Positions 34,418 through 41,978 of a stretch of DNA of 52,975 nt are shown here, piece by piece. A model generated the notes under the pieces. It saw nothing but the letters and a program-made list of their open reading frames with translations, did no database searches and was not told the DNA's origin. The DNA is from Planctomycetota bacterium. Its GTDB lineage: Bacteria > Planctomycetota > JACOTG01 > JAJDCM01. Both the position numbers and the translations under genes were made by a program. The stretch lies in the NCBI GenBank assembly GCA_029260825.1, contig JAJDCM010000330.1, positions 1 to 52,975 on the forward strand, read 5' to 3'. How positions within the stretch are numbered: the first letter of the stretch is position 1; each line of letters starts with the position of its first letter.

Positions 34418-34780
34418 CTAACTATTCCGCCCCTGGATGCTACTGCGGAGAATTCGAATCTTTGCATTCAGAAATTCGATGAAGGTTCGATGAAGAAGGT
34501 CGTTCTTCCTGAGAAGCCCCATCTCCTTGTCAAGATCCACGTTGTTCCCGTCCGTTTTCCCGGGAGACTCATCCTTCTCTACACGAGGTTCCACCCGGAG
34601 AATCTCGGACCGAACGTCCGTCGTACTCGTATTGCGAAGCAACTTCTCGAACACGACCTCCGAGCGTTGATATCCGGGGGTATTCACGTTGGCCATATTC
34701 GATGAATAGGCCTCGTGCCGACGGGAAGTCACCTGAAGAAGCTTCTGTAGGGGATCTAGTTCATTACTGATTTGATCCAT
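34418..34780 (-). CDS. flgB: FlgB, proximal rod protein
   Basis: Start ATG at 34780 (MDQISNELDPLQKLLQVTSR) gives 120 aa, the family size. A longer frame of 175 aa is open upstream, but its extra N-terminus lies wholly in the preceding regulator and is basic without FlgB character. Signature: AYSSNMANVNTPGYQRSEVV, then NNVDLDKEMGLLRKNDLLHR. The start overlaps the end of the NtrC-family gene by 17 bases, suggesting coupling. Confidence 0.94.
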   Translation of the reverse strand: MDQISNELDPLQKLLQVTSRRHEAYSSNMANVNTPGYQRSEVVFEKLLRNTSTTDVRSEILRVEPRVEKDESPGKTDGNNVDLDKEMGLLRKNDLLHRTFIEFLNAKIRILRSSIQGRNS

Positions 34781-36140
34781 GATTGACCCAACCTTCCTCT
34801 TCGTAGGATTTGATCTTGTTAAACAAAGTCCTGGTAGACAAGCCGAGGATCTTCGCCGCGCGTGTTCGATTGTTGCCCGTATCCGAGAGCGCCTTGAGAA
34901 TCGCATCACGCTCCATTTCCCTGAGAGTATTGGAACTTCTCCCATCCCCTACATCGGCCACTTTCCCTTGGAACTCAAGGGTTTGCCGCACCGACGCCGA
35001 GTTGATGACCACAGATCGATTGAGCACCAGGAGCCGCCGAACAAAGTTCTGCAGCTCCCGGATATTCCCCGGCCAGGAATAGTCCATCAGACCCTTCAAG
35101 CCTTGATCCGACATGGTCGGAGTGGGCCTTGAAGCCGGCGAATACGTCGACAGGAAGTGACTGACCAGCGCCGGAATATCTGTCTTTCGGTCCCGAAGCG
35201 GGGGAAGTCGCAGGGGAACAACGTTCAGACGATAGAAGAGATCAGCCCTGAAACGCCCTTCCTGAACCTCGCGCTCCAGATCACGATTCGTAACGGCAAT
35301 GACATGGACATCGACCTTGAGGGTCTTGACGCCCCCAACCCGCTCGAACTCCTCTTGCTCAAGTACCCGAAGCACCTTCGCCTGTAGTTCGTAGGGAAAC
35401 TCTCCGATCTCATCCAGCAAAAGCGTGCCGCCATCTGCAAGCTCGAACCGACCGACCCTCTCCTTGACAGCTCCGGTAAAGGCTCCCTTCTCATGCCCGA
35501 ACAATTCGCTTTCGAGAAGTGTGGAAGAAAGGGCCGCACAGTTCACCCGAACGAAGTCTCTTTCCCGGCGTGGTCCGGCCTCGTGGATCAGCCTCGCGAC
35601 AAGCTCCTTCCCGGTTCCACTTTCCCCCTGAACAAGAACCGGTGCCTTCACGCTGGCAACTTCTCGAGCAACGCTCAGGACCCGGGAGAGTTCCGGGCTC
35701 TTTCCGATGATGGCGTCGTGCGAGCCCTCTTGGCCCTCGCACGGCGTTCCAATTCCGGGAATTCGCTCAAGAACCCGATGAAGGTCCGACAGCTCCAACG
35801 GCTTCACCAGGAAGTCAAACGCCCCCTGCCGAAGAGCCTCCACGGCCCAGTCGAGCGTCCCATAGGCTGTAAGCAGCACAACGGGAGTCTCCGGAGATTC
35901 CTCCTTGATCTGTTTCAGAAGTTGAAGCCCGGTCATGTTTGGCATTCTGATGTCGGAAACCACGAGGTCCGGGGTCTCCTTGCAAAAGACGTCAAGTGCC
36001 TCTTCGCCGTTTGCCGCGGACAGAACTTTCCAACCTTCGTCGATCATCGCCGCGGTGAGAAACTCCCGGCCAAGATCTTCGTCATCGACGATGAGAACAC
36101 TCCTGGTCATCTCTTTCGTTTTGGCCTCCGCTTGCTTCAT
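34764..36140 (-). CDS. flgR: NtrC-family sigma-54 response regulator (FlgR/FlrC-like)
   Basis: A 458-aa activator: receiver domain (phosphoacceptor Asp63 in VSDIRMPN), AAA+ domain with Walker A GESGTGK (172-178), canonical sigma-54 contact loop GAFTGA (219-224) and Walker B GGTLLLDEIGE, and a C-terminal Fis-type helix-turn-helix (NRTRAAKILGLSTRTLFNKI). It overlaps the kinase gene before it and flgB after it. As partner of that kinase it should activate the sigma-54 promoters found in this window (inference). The symbol is by analogy. Confidence 0.93.
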   Translation of the reverse strand: MKQAEAKTKEMTRSVLIVDDEDLGREFLTAAMIDEGWKVLSAANGEEALDVFCKETPDLVVSDIRMPNMTGLQLLKQIKEESPETPVVLLTAYGTLDWAVEALRQGAFDFLVKPLELSDLHRVLERIPGIGTPCEGQEGSHDAIIGKSPELSRVLSVAREVASVKAPVLVQGESGTGKELVARLIHEAGPRRERDFVRVNCAALSSTLLESELFGHEKGAFTGAVKERVGRFELADGGTLLLDEIGEFPYELQAKVLRVLEQEEFERVGGVKTLKVDVHVIAVTNRDLEREVQEGRFRADLFYRLNVVPLRLPPLRDRKTDIPALVSHFLSTYSPASRPTPTMSDQGLKGLMDYSWPGNIRELQNFVRRLLVLNRSVVINSASVRQTLEFQGKVADVGDGRSSNTLREMERDAILKALSDTGNNRTRAAKILGLSTRTLFNKIKSYEEEGWVNHGSNQ

Positions 36141-37441
36141 CGCGCCTCCCCTTTCTCCGAGGAATCCATCGGACAGGAAAGCCTGATGGTCGCGCAGACC
36201 CCACCGCCTTCACGATTCATGAGAGAAACCTCTCCTCCATGGACATCCAAGATCCGCTGGGTGAAGAAGAGACCAAGGCCCGTGCCAGCACCCTTCGTGG
36301 TAAAAAAGGGCTGAAAGATCTTCTCCAGATGCTCAGGTTTGATCCCGCATCCTCTGTCGGCTACGTGCACCAGAACCTGATTTCTCTCGACCTCCGAGGT
36401 GACATCGATGGTTCCTCCATGCGGCATGGATTCCACCGCGTTGCGCAGCAGGTTCTCTACAACTCTGTAAAGACGAACAGGATCGCCCTTTACCCGAAGG
36501 TCGGCGCTCCCTGCAACACGAAGCTGAATCAAATGCTCTGCGTCCTGCCCCGGCAAACCCTGAGAAACAGTTTCCACCGCGTCCTGCAGAAGAACCCCAA
36601 GATCGACCGTCGTCGTCTCCACTTCCTCCGGCCGCGCCCAGGTGAGAACGCTCTCGATAATCGAATCTACCTTGCGGATTCCATGGCGAATCTTCTCCAC
36701 ATAGGTCAACATCCGGTCCCGATCTCCGCTCCGAGATATCTCCTTACCCAGAAGCTCGGCAAAACCGATTGACCCGTGAAGAGGATTGCGAACTTCGTGG
36801 GCAATGCCCGCCGCCATTTCTCCGAGGGCAGCAAGCTTGTCGAGCCTCATCATTCTCTTTTCCAGATCCACGACTTCGGTCCGATCCGTGATGAACTCGA
36901 CACGCCCTTCAATCACTCCTTGTTCGCCTCGGATCCATTCCACCCTCCCCTCGACGGTTCGACATTCTCCCGCCGCATTCGTGATCTGTCGAAGCTTTCC
37001 CCCCAAGGCATCCCCGACTTCTTCATCGCACTGGGAAAGCAACAATTGCTCGCCAAGAGGAAGATCGAGGACGTTTCGTCCAAGCGAGTCTTTTGCCCTC
37101 ACCGAGAGAATCTCCTCGGCTGCCCCATTCATCAGGGTAATCCGTCCGTCCGGATCCATGGAGATCACTCCCGTCGGCAGCGCCTCAAAGACTGACCCCA
37201 ATCTCGACCGAAGATCCTCGAGCGCACACACTTTCCGACGAAGGTCGAGGTTGACCTTGTGGACCTTCCGATCGACCTCTTCTCCTTGAACACGAAGCCG
37301 TTCAAATGCCTCTTCGAGCTCCTGAGATGTCGAGACAAAGACGCGAAAAGCTTCCTCGAGGTGCTCGCTCCGTCGATCGACGCCCTCTCCCGTGCGGTCG
37401 GAAGAGCAAACGCCTGCGCTATTTTTCTTTAGTGTCGCCAT
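36137..37441 (-). CDS. flgS: PAS-type soluble histidine kinase (FlgS/FleS-like)
   Basis: Start ATG at 37441 gives 434 aa and leaves a 13-base gap to the preceding gene; a longer frame overlaps it. No membrane segment. An N-terminal coiled region (about 25-80) is followed by a PAS domain (about 80-195), HisKA with the phosphoacceptor His215 in AAGIAHEVRNPLHGSIGFAE, and an ATPase domain with N-box LLRNAVESM, DRGCGIKPEHLEKIFQPFF and GTGLGLFFTQ. The layout matches cytoplasmic flagellar kinases that sense export-gate status. It overlaps its NtrC-family partner. Confidence 0.92.
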   Translation of the reverse strand: MATLKKNSAGVCSSDRTGEGVDRRSEHLEEAFRVFVSTSQELEEAFERLRVQGEEVDRKVHKVNLDLRRKVCALEDLRSRLGSVFEALPTGVISMDPDGRITLMNGAAEEILSVRAKDSLGRNVLDLPLGEQLLLSQCDEEVGDALGGKLRQITNAAGECRTVEGRVEWIRGEQGVIEGRVEFITDRTEVVDLEKRMMRLDKLAALGEMAAGIAHEVRNPLHGSIGFAELLGKEISRSGDRDRMLTYVEKIRHGIRKVDSIIESVLTWARPEEVETTTVDLGVLLQDAVETVSQGLPGQDAEHLIQLRVAGSADLRVKGDPVRLYRVVENLLRNAVESMPHGGTIDVTSEVERNQVLVHVADRGCGIKPEHLEKIFQPFFTTKGAGTGLGLFFTQRILDVHGGEVSLMNREGGGVCATIRLSCPMDSSEKGEAR

Positions 37442-37454
37442 GATGATCCGGTTC

Positions 37455-38216
37455 TCACTTCCGGGAGTCGCTTGCCTTGGAATTCTTTTCCAGGTCTCCA
37501 AGAGTCCCTTTCCAACGAACGTAGTTTCGTGCCCACTCAGCCTGCTTACCCCAGTACGTCTCGCCAAAAGCCCGAGTCAGCTGCTCATAGGTCGTCGCCG
37601 CTGCCTCATACTTCTCAAGTCGCTCAAGACACAAGGCCATTTGATAGAGAACTCGCGGCCTCTTCTCTCGGTCCTCCAGAGTTCGATACAAGGCGAGTGC
37701 CTTTTCGAAGTCGCCCAGGGCCTGGTAAGAGTCTCCGAGCTTGACCACATCCGCCGGTAAGGTCGGTGTGACCGGCTTGTCATCTTGAGGCTTCTCAGGC
37801 ACAGGAATCTGAACCAGATCCATCTCGGGGGCCGGTTCCGGACTCGGAAGAGTCTCTTGATCCTCGATTTTCTTGGCCGCCATCTCACCATCCCAACCCT
37901 TGAGACGATTGATGAGGATCTCGATCCGATAGATGTCATGGAGCTCGGATTCGATGCTGTGAATCGCATCTCGCTCGAACCGGAGATCGAGTTCCTTGAT
38001 CGAAGTCAGCTCGACCCTTTCTCCCTGGCGATTCTTCAGGATCATGTCTTCCAGAGAGGTTTCAAACCGAGCGAGCTTCTTCAAGTGATCCTGCAACAAG
38101 GTGAGGCCTCTCGAAAAGCCGATCGTTTCCAGGTCATCCGACTTGGCTTTTGGGGTGAATCCCGCCGCCAAGACAAGAAAGCCTGCGAATCCCGACAATA
38201 GTCTCTGTCTTCTCAT
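37455..38216 (-). CDS. periplasmic TPR protein (TPR-3 of cassette)
   Basis: Start ATG at 38216, within an ATGA overlap with the previous stop, gives 253 aa and a signal peptide (MRRQRLLSGFAGFLVLAAGF, then TPKAKSDD). An earlier start exists but would place a basic tail before it. The middle is a coiled helical region (about 40-120) with a proline-rich linker, and the end has TPR-like helices: VVKLGDSYQALGDFEKALAL and VLYQMALCLERLEKYEAAAT. No family recognised. Third TPR protein in a row in this operon, directly before the kinase gene. Confidence 0.75.
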   Translation of the reverse strand: MRRQRLLSGFAGFLVLAAGFTPKAKSDDLETIGFSRGLTLLQDHLKKLARFETSLEDMILKNRQGERVELTSIKELDLRFERDAIHSIESELHDIYRIEILINRLKGWDGEMAAKKIEDQETLPSPEPAPEMDLVQIPVPEKPQDDKPVTPTLPADVVKLGDSYQALGDFEKALALYRTLEDREKRPRVLYQMALCLERLEKYEAAATTYEQLTRAFGETYWGKQAEWARNYVRWKGTLGDLEKNSKASDSRK

Positions 38217-39748
38217 CCTTGCCCCCACGATGCGCCTTCCAGGACCTCGATAGCACGTCGCCTTCGCCCCATCGCGATGTAACAATCCGCGGCCAGGCGT
38301 CTGGCCTTTAACTCAACATCTCCATCTTCCGCGACGAGCGTATGCAGCATCGAAAGACAGATTTCAAACTCATCCTCACCAAACCGAATTTGTGCCATTC
38401 CGAGCCGTGCCTCTGATCGGAACTCCGGCAGGACCTGAAGCCGCACAAAAAGCTGCTCCGCATCCAGATCGCGGCCCCGTCTCATGAGGAGACCGGCACA
38501 CTCAAGAGCCAACTTTCCCCGACCAGGAGCGTTCAAATCGTCAATCTCGGTCGTAATGAGCTCTCTTGTTCTTCCCGGTAGTCCCAGGTCCAGGTATCCC
38601 CGGGCCGCCACGAAAGCGAATTGATTCCGCAGGGAATCCGTTGGGCTTCCGGCCATCATCTCGCGCGCAAGCATCAATGCGAAGAGAGGCATTTCGGACT
38701 CAAGGTAGATTTCACTCGCGAGAAGTTGCCAGCGTGGCTCCCGCACAAACGGGTTGGCCGCCTTGAGCTCGCGAGCCAGGATCTCCGCACATTCCTCAAT
38801 ACGCCCCATGGCAAAACGACTTTCAAGATTGGCCATGGCGAGCTGATTCAATTCCTTGGACGTCAGAAGCTTGGTTCGAACCACACTTGCGTAGACTTCG
38901 ATCGCCTCCCGGTGCAATCCTTGCTCTTGATAGGCGTTTCCAAGCATCCAACGAGATATCGCCAGATGATGGTTCTCTCCAAATCTCCTCGCGAACAGCT
39001 TCACGCTTCTTTCGGCGGCTTGGAGCTCACCATCGGCAATAAATGAGTTCACCGTCAACCGACAGGCGTCCATGATCTCCGGCGATCGCGGATAGGACTC
39101 AATGATCTTGAACGTGAGCTCGCGCAAACCCGGATTGTTGTCGAGATCGCCCTGAATCTTCGCGGCCAACAAAAGGGCCTTCGTGGCCTTTTCGTCTCGC
39201 GGAAAATCTCGGGCGAACCCGACAAACGCATCCGCCGCCGCGGCGGGAATGTCGCCTTGGGCCAGAAGCTGCGCCAGCGTGAAACGAGCCTCTACAGCCA
39301 GGGGACTCCTGGGAAACAGGAGTAGAACATTGCGGTAGAGAAGAATCGCCTGCTCACGGAGCTCGTCCCCGGCAAAGTCGAACTGACGAACAACGAGCTT
39401 CTTTCCATCAAGTCTTCCGACACAATTGACGGCGCCACAGATCAAGCTGATCGCATCTTCAAGAGCAACGCTGTCCAGCGAGACGCTGAGTGGAGTCTTG
39501 ATCAGATGCATCGTGGTCGGACGATCCGCGGAAAGGGAAATCCCCGCGATGGCTACAAGTTCGTCAAGAGTATCAATCGCCGGAACACCGTAGGCCTGAA
39601 CATTGACCCGCATCTCGTTCTCGACCTGGATCTTCTCCACGAGAACAGCATCCTTGGCACCTGCGTCACAAGGGAGGATCCCCAGCACGATCAGACCAAA
39701 GAATAATCTGGAAACGAATCGATCTCGAACCAACACGTTAAACCTCAT
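38213..39748 (-). CDS. periplasmic STN-like plus TPR-repeat protein (TPR-2)
   Basis: A 511-aa protein with a signal peptide (VSRLFFGLIVLGILPCDAGA; the Cys at 27 is not in a convincing lipobox). Residues about 45-120 look like a secretin/TonB short N-terminal domain (DTLDELVAIAGISLSADRPT and VSLDSVALEDAISLICGAV). The rest, to the end, is a chain of TPR-like helical pairs (for example GNAYQEQGLHREAIEVYASV). Known families with TPR solenoids in flagellar motors are PflA and PflB of Campylobacterota. Homology to those is not shown. I would call it a candidate motor scaffold. Confidence 0.75.
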   Translation of the reverse strand: MRFNVLVRDRFVSRLFFGLIVLGILPCDAGAKDAVLVEKIQVENEMRVNVQAYGVPAIDTLDELVAIAGISLSADRPTTMHLIKTPLSVSLDSVALEDAISLICGAVNCVGRLDGKKLVVRQFDFAGDELREQAILLYRNVLLLFPRSPLAVEARFTLAQLLAQGDIPAAAADAFVGFARDFPRDEKATKALLLAAKIQGDLDNNPGLRELTFKIIESYPRSPEIMDACRLTVNSFIADGELQAAERSVKLFARRFGENHHLAISRWMLGNAYQEQGLHREAIEVYASVVRTKLLTSKELNQLAMANLESRFAMGRIEECAEILARELKAANPFVREPRWQLLASEIYLESEMPLFALMLAREMMAGSPTDSLRNQFAFVAARGYLDLGLPGRTRELITTEIDDLNAPGRGKLALECAGLLMRRGRDLDAEQLFVRLQVLPEFRSEARLGMAQIRFGEDEFEICLSMLHTLVAEDGDVELKARRLAADCYIAMGRRRRAIEVLEGASWGQG

Positions 39749-39779
39749 TCATTTCGAGCCCAAGAAAACAGATGCCAGC

Positions 39780-40526
39780 TCAACTTCCGGTTTCGGGATC
39801 ACGGACACCTTCAAGTCCTTGAAGAGCTTCCCCGCCAAGACTGTCTGCGAGCCTAAAATAGGCCTCCTCCGTCCAAGGCATGAAGTCCTGAGCCGATCCA
39901 CCGGAAAGACAAAGGAAGCGATAGAACAAGGTGCGTGCCTCTTGATATCTTCCCTCGTCAAAGGCCTCCCTTGCCGATTTCAAGCGCTGGACGACTTCGC
40001 CACCACGTTCAACAAGCTCCCAGGTTTTTCGGGCATAAACGCGGGCTCGATCTTGATCTCCACTACCTCGAAAGGCCTCCACCAAACAGGAGAAGAGTGC
40101 AATCAGATCATCTTCCGAGTGATCGATGTCAGAGTTAACGAATTCTCGCAACGACTCGATCGTCTTCTGATATTCACCAGCCTGCAGATGCATCTTTGCG
40201 ATCGAAATCGGACCCTCTGCTTCCTGGTCGGTTGCTTCTTGAACCGACGTTACCTCGTCGTCGTCCCCGTCTTTGCGCACCTCGTCAACGACGGAGTCCT
40301 CCACTTCACCAACGACCAGGGGATCGCCGGTTGCTTCCTCGTCCGGGGGAGCCGAGCGAGGAGCAATACCAACCGCAAGACCTCCAAGAACACAACCCAC
40401 GAACAGAACCAGGCCGTACATGACCATCTGGTTCCCCAGTGCGCTCTCGAGTAATTTGTGATAGTAGGACCTGACTCTTAACTTCCATGGCGCCAGCTCC
40501 AGGCCATCTTCTTCAATCTCTTCCAT
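39780..40526 (-). CDS. membrane-anchored TPR protein (TPR-1)
   Basis: A 248-aa protein. A short cytoplasmic N-terminus, one membrane helix (about residues 35-55, VMYGLVLFVGCVLGGLAVGI), an acidic periplasmic linker (about 60-105), then TPR-like helical repeats (GEYQKTIESLREFVNSDIDH and ARVYARKTWELVERGG, GRYQEARTLFYRFL). The topology (one helix, then periplasmic repeats) matches that of PflB-type motor proteins, but no homology is demonstrated. It begins six bases after the response-regulator stop. Confidence 0.75.
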   Translation of the reverse strand: MEEIEEDGLELAPWKLRVRSYYHKLLESALGNQMVMYGLVLFVGCVLGGLAVGIAPRSAPPDEEATGDPLVVGEVEDSVVDEVRKDGDDDEVTSVQEATDQEAEGPISIAKMHLQAGEYQKTIESLREFVNSDIDHSEDDLIALFSCLVEAFRGSGDQDRARVYARKTWELVERGGEVVQRLKSAREAFDEGRYQEARTLFYRFLCLSGGSAQDFMPWTEEAYFRLADSLGGEALQGLEGVRDPETGS

Positions 40527-40532
40527 TAAGCT

Positions 40533-41126
40533 CTAGCTCCACAGACAGCTCTGCAACTCGGGAAGATCATCCGAAACTACCTGTTGATCCGCTTTCACGG
40601 GAGCAAGCGTCAAACGGCTCTCGCCAGACTTCCCTTGACACAGGATCTCGATCGAAGTGACCTCTTCCAGGCTTCCATCCGGGAGAAGATCGGGACCGAA
40701 TTCCTCAAGCATCCTGGACCATCGATCCGCTGCAATTTCTCTTGTCTCCGAGGCCGGAGAAACTTGCTCCGGGCAACGGTCAATCGCCTCTCGAATTTCT
40801 TGGAGACGAAACGGCTTCAGGACGAAATCAACCGCCCCGAGACGACGAGCCGCGATAAAATCCTCGACCATTCCAAATCCAGTAATCACGACGATCGGAA
40901 TGGACGGCCTTTCCTCGTGGAGAGCCCTCATCAGATAGAGACCTCCTTGCCCGTCCATTCGAAGGTCGGTTATCACGAGATCGGGCCAATCCTGACGCGC
41001 CAACTTCAGCGCCTCCTCGCCATCCCTGGCGCAAGAGCAACGATAACCGTCCTTTTCGAGAGCGGAGGAAAGAGCGGAACGAATTCCGGGCTCGTCTTCG
41101 ACAAGTAGAACGTGTCTTGGTTTCAT
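40533..41126 (-). CDS. response regulator with a short C-terminal extension
   Basis: A 197-aa protein. The receiver domain (about 1-120) is normal: acidic pair Glu10-Asp11, phosphoacceptor Asp54 (VITDLRMD), Thr in VVITGFG and Lys in VLKPFR. The remaining 75 residues show no DNA-binding motif and end in strand-like segments (VTSIEILCQGKSGESRLTLA). Output is therefore unclear; it may act by protein contact, perhaps as phosphate relay to the NtrC-family proteins. Coupled by ATGA to the kinase gene before it. Confidence 0.88.
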   Translation of the reverse strand: MKPRHVLLVEDEPGIRSALSSALEKDGYRCSCARDGEEALKLARQDWPDLVITDLRMDGQGGLYLMRALHEERPSIPIVVITGFGMVEDFIAARRLGAVDFVLKPFRLQEIREAIDRCPEQVSPASETREIAADRWSRMLEEFGPDLLPDGSLEEVTSIEILCQGKSGESRLTLAPVKADQQVVSDDLPELQSCLWS

Positions 41127-41845
41127 TCGTCGGTATCCATCAGGGGGAAACGCACGTCAAAGCATGCACCACCCAGGTTCGAGCATCCCGCCGATATACG
41201 CCCTCGGTGCAACTCAATGATCTTCTTCGCCACCGAAAGCCCCAGGCCACTCTTCTGGCTCGAGCCGGAGAAAAGGGGATCAAACAAGCGTTCCGGAGGA
41301 CGACTTCCGAACCCGGGTCCCGAATCTTCAATTCGAACCCGGATCTCTTCCTCATCCATTCGCGAAACAACGAGACAGACCTGACCCTCTACCGGAGTTA
41401 CGGCGATGGAGTTCTCGACGATTCGACTCAAGGCTTCAAGCAACCGCTTCCTGTCTCCCCGAAGTGAACCCACGCCTTCTCCAATCGAAAATCTCAGGAC
41501 AACCCCGGCATCATGTGCCGCCTTCTTGAAGTCCTGATCGAGTTCTCCCACGACAGAAGCCAGATCAACCCGATCGTTCTTAATTTCCATGGGTGCTGCG
41601 CAATCCACAACACCACGAATCAAATCGCCGATGCGTCGGGTCTCTTTCAGAATCGCGTCCACATTCACCTGTCGAATATCCGTCTCATCAAGAGAATCCT
41701 GCAGAAGCTCCGCATTCGTGGTGACACTTGCCACCGCGTTTCGCACGAGATGAGCCAGAGCCTCGGACACATTCTGAAGCAGTCGATCCGGGCTCTTCAT
41801 TTCGCGCCGGGTGCCGTCCAATCGTTGATCAGTCGTGTGATTCAT
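41123..41845 (-). CDS. small histidine kinase with diverged H-box
   Basis: A 240-aa protein with HisKA and ATPase domains only. The H-box reads ALAHLVRNAVASV (His32), where HExRNPL is usual; the acidic residue after His is Leu, and Pro is Ala. That residue takes part in phosphotransfer or dephosphorylation, so activity may be altered. The ATPase part is better kept: VENSIAV, VRIEDSGPGFG and SGLGLSVAKKIIELH. It follows a sigma-54 promoter 40 bases upstream and overlaps the response-regulator start. Confidence 0.88.
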   Translation of the reverse strand: MNHTTDQRLDGTRREMKSPDRLLQNVSEALAHLVRNAVASVTTNAELLQDSLDETDIRQVNVDAILKETRRIGDLIRGVVDCAAPMEIKNDRVDLASVVGELDQDFKKAAHDAGVVLRFSIGEGVGSLRGDRKRLLEALSRIVENSIAVTPVEGQVCLVVSRMDEEEIRVRIEDSGPGFGSRPPERLFDPLFSGSSQKSGLGLSVAKKIIELHRGRISAGCSNLGGACFDVRFPLMDTDE

Positions 41846-41885
41846 GCATCCTCATTCGATTGACAATGTCGATCCCTGCCTACTA

Positions 41886-41902
41886 CGCAAGACCTGTGCC
41901 AG
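41886..41902 (-). promoter_or_regulatory. sigma-54 promoter of the long minus-strand operon
   Basis: On the minus strand CTGGCACAGGTCTTGCG: TGGCAC, five bases, TTGCG, an almost exact -24/-12 match. Transcription would start near 41875 and run into the kinase gene at 41845. No other clear promoter lies between it and fliN, so it could drive about twenty genes. Confidence 0.85.
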
Positions 41903-41978
41903 CAGACCAAATGAACCATGGTTCAACCTTGACCCGACCTTGCTCCATCTTTGCTCACGCCACATTTCCCTCGGAACT

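Noticed and set aside
34781..34945. Extended N-terminus of FlgB
   Set aside because: The extra 55 residues lie in the preceding regulator gene and lack FlgB features; the ATG at 34780 begins the normal protein.
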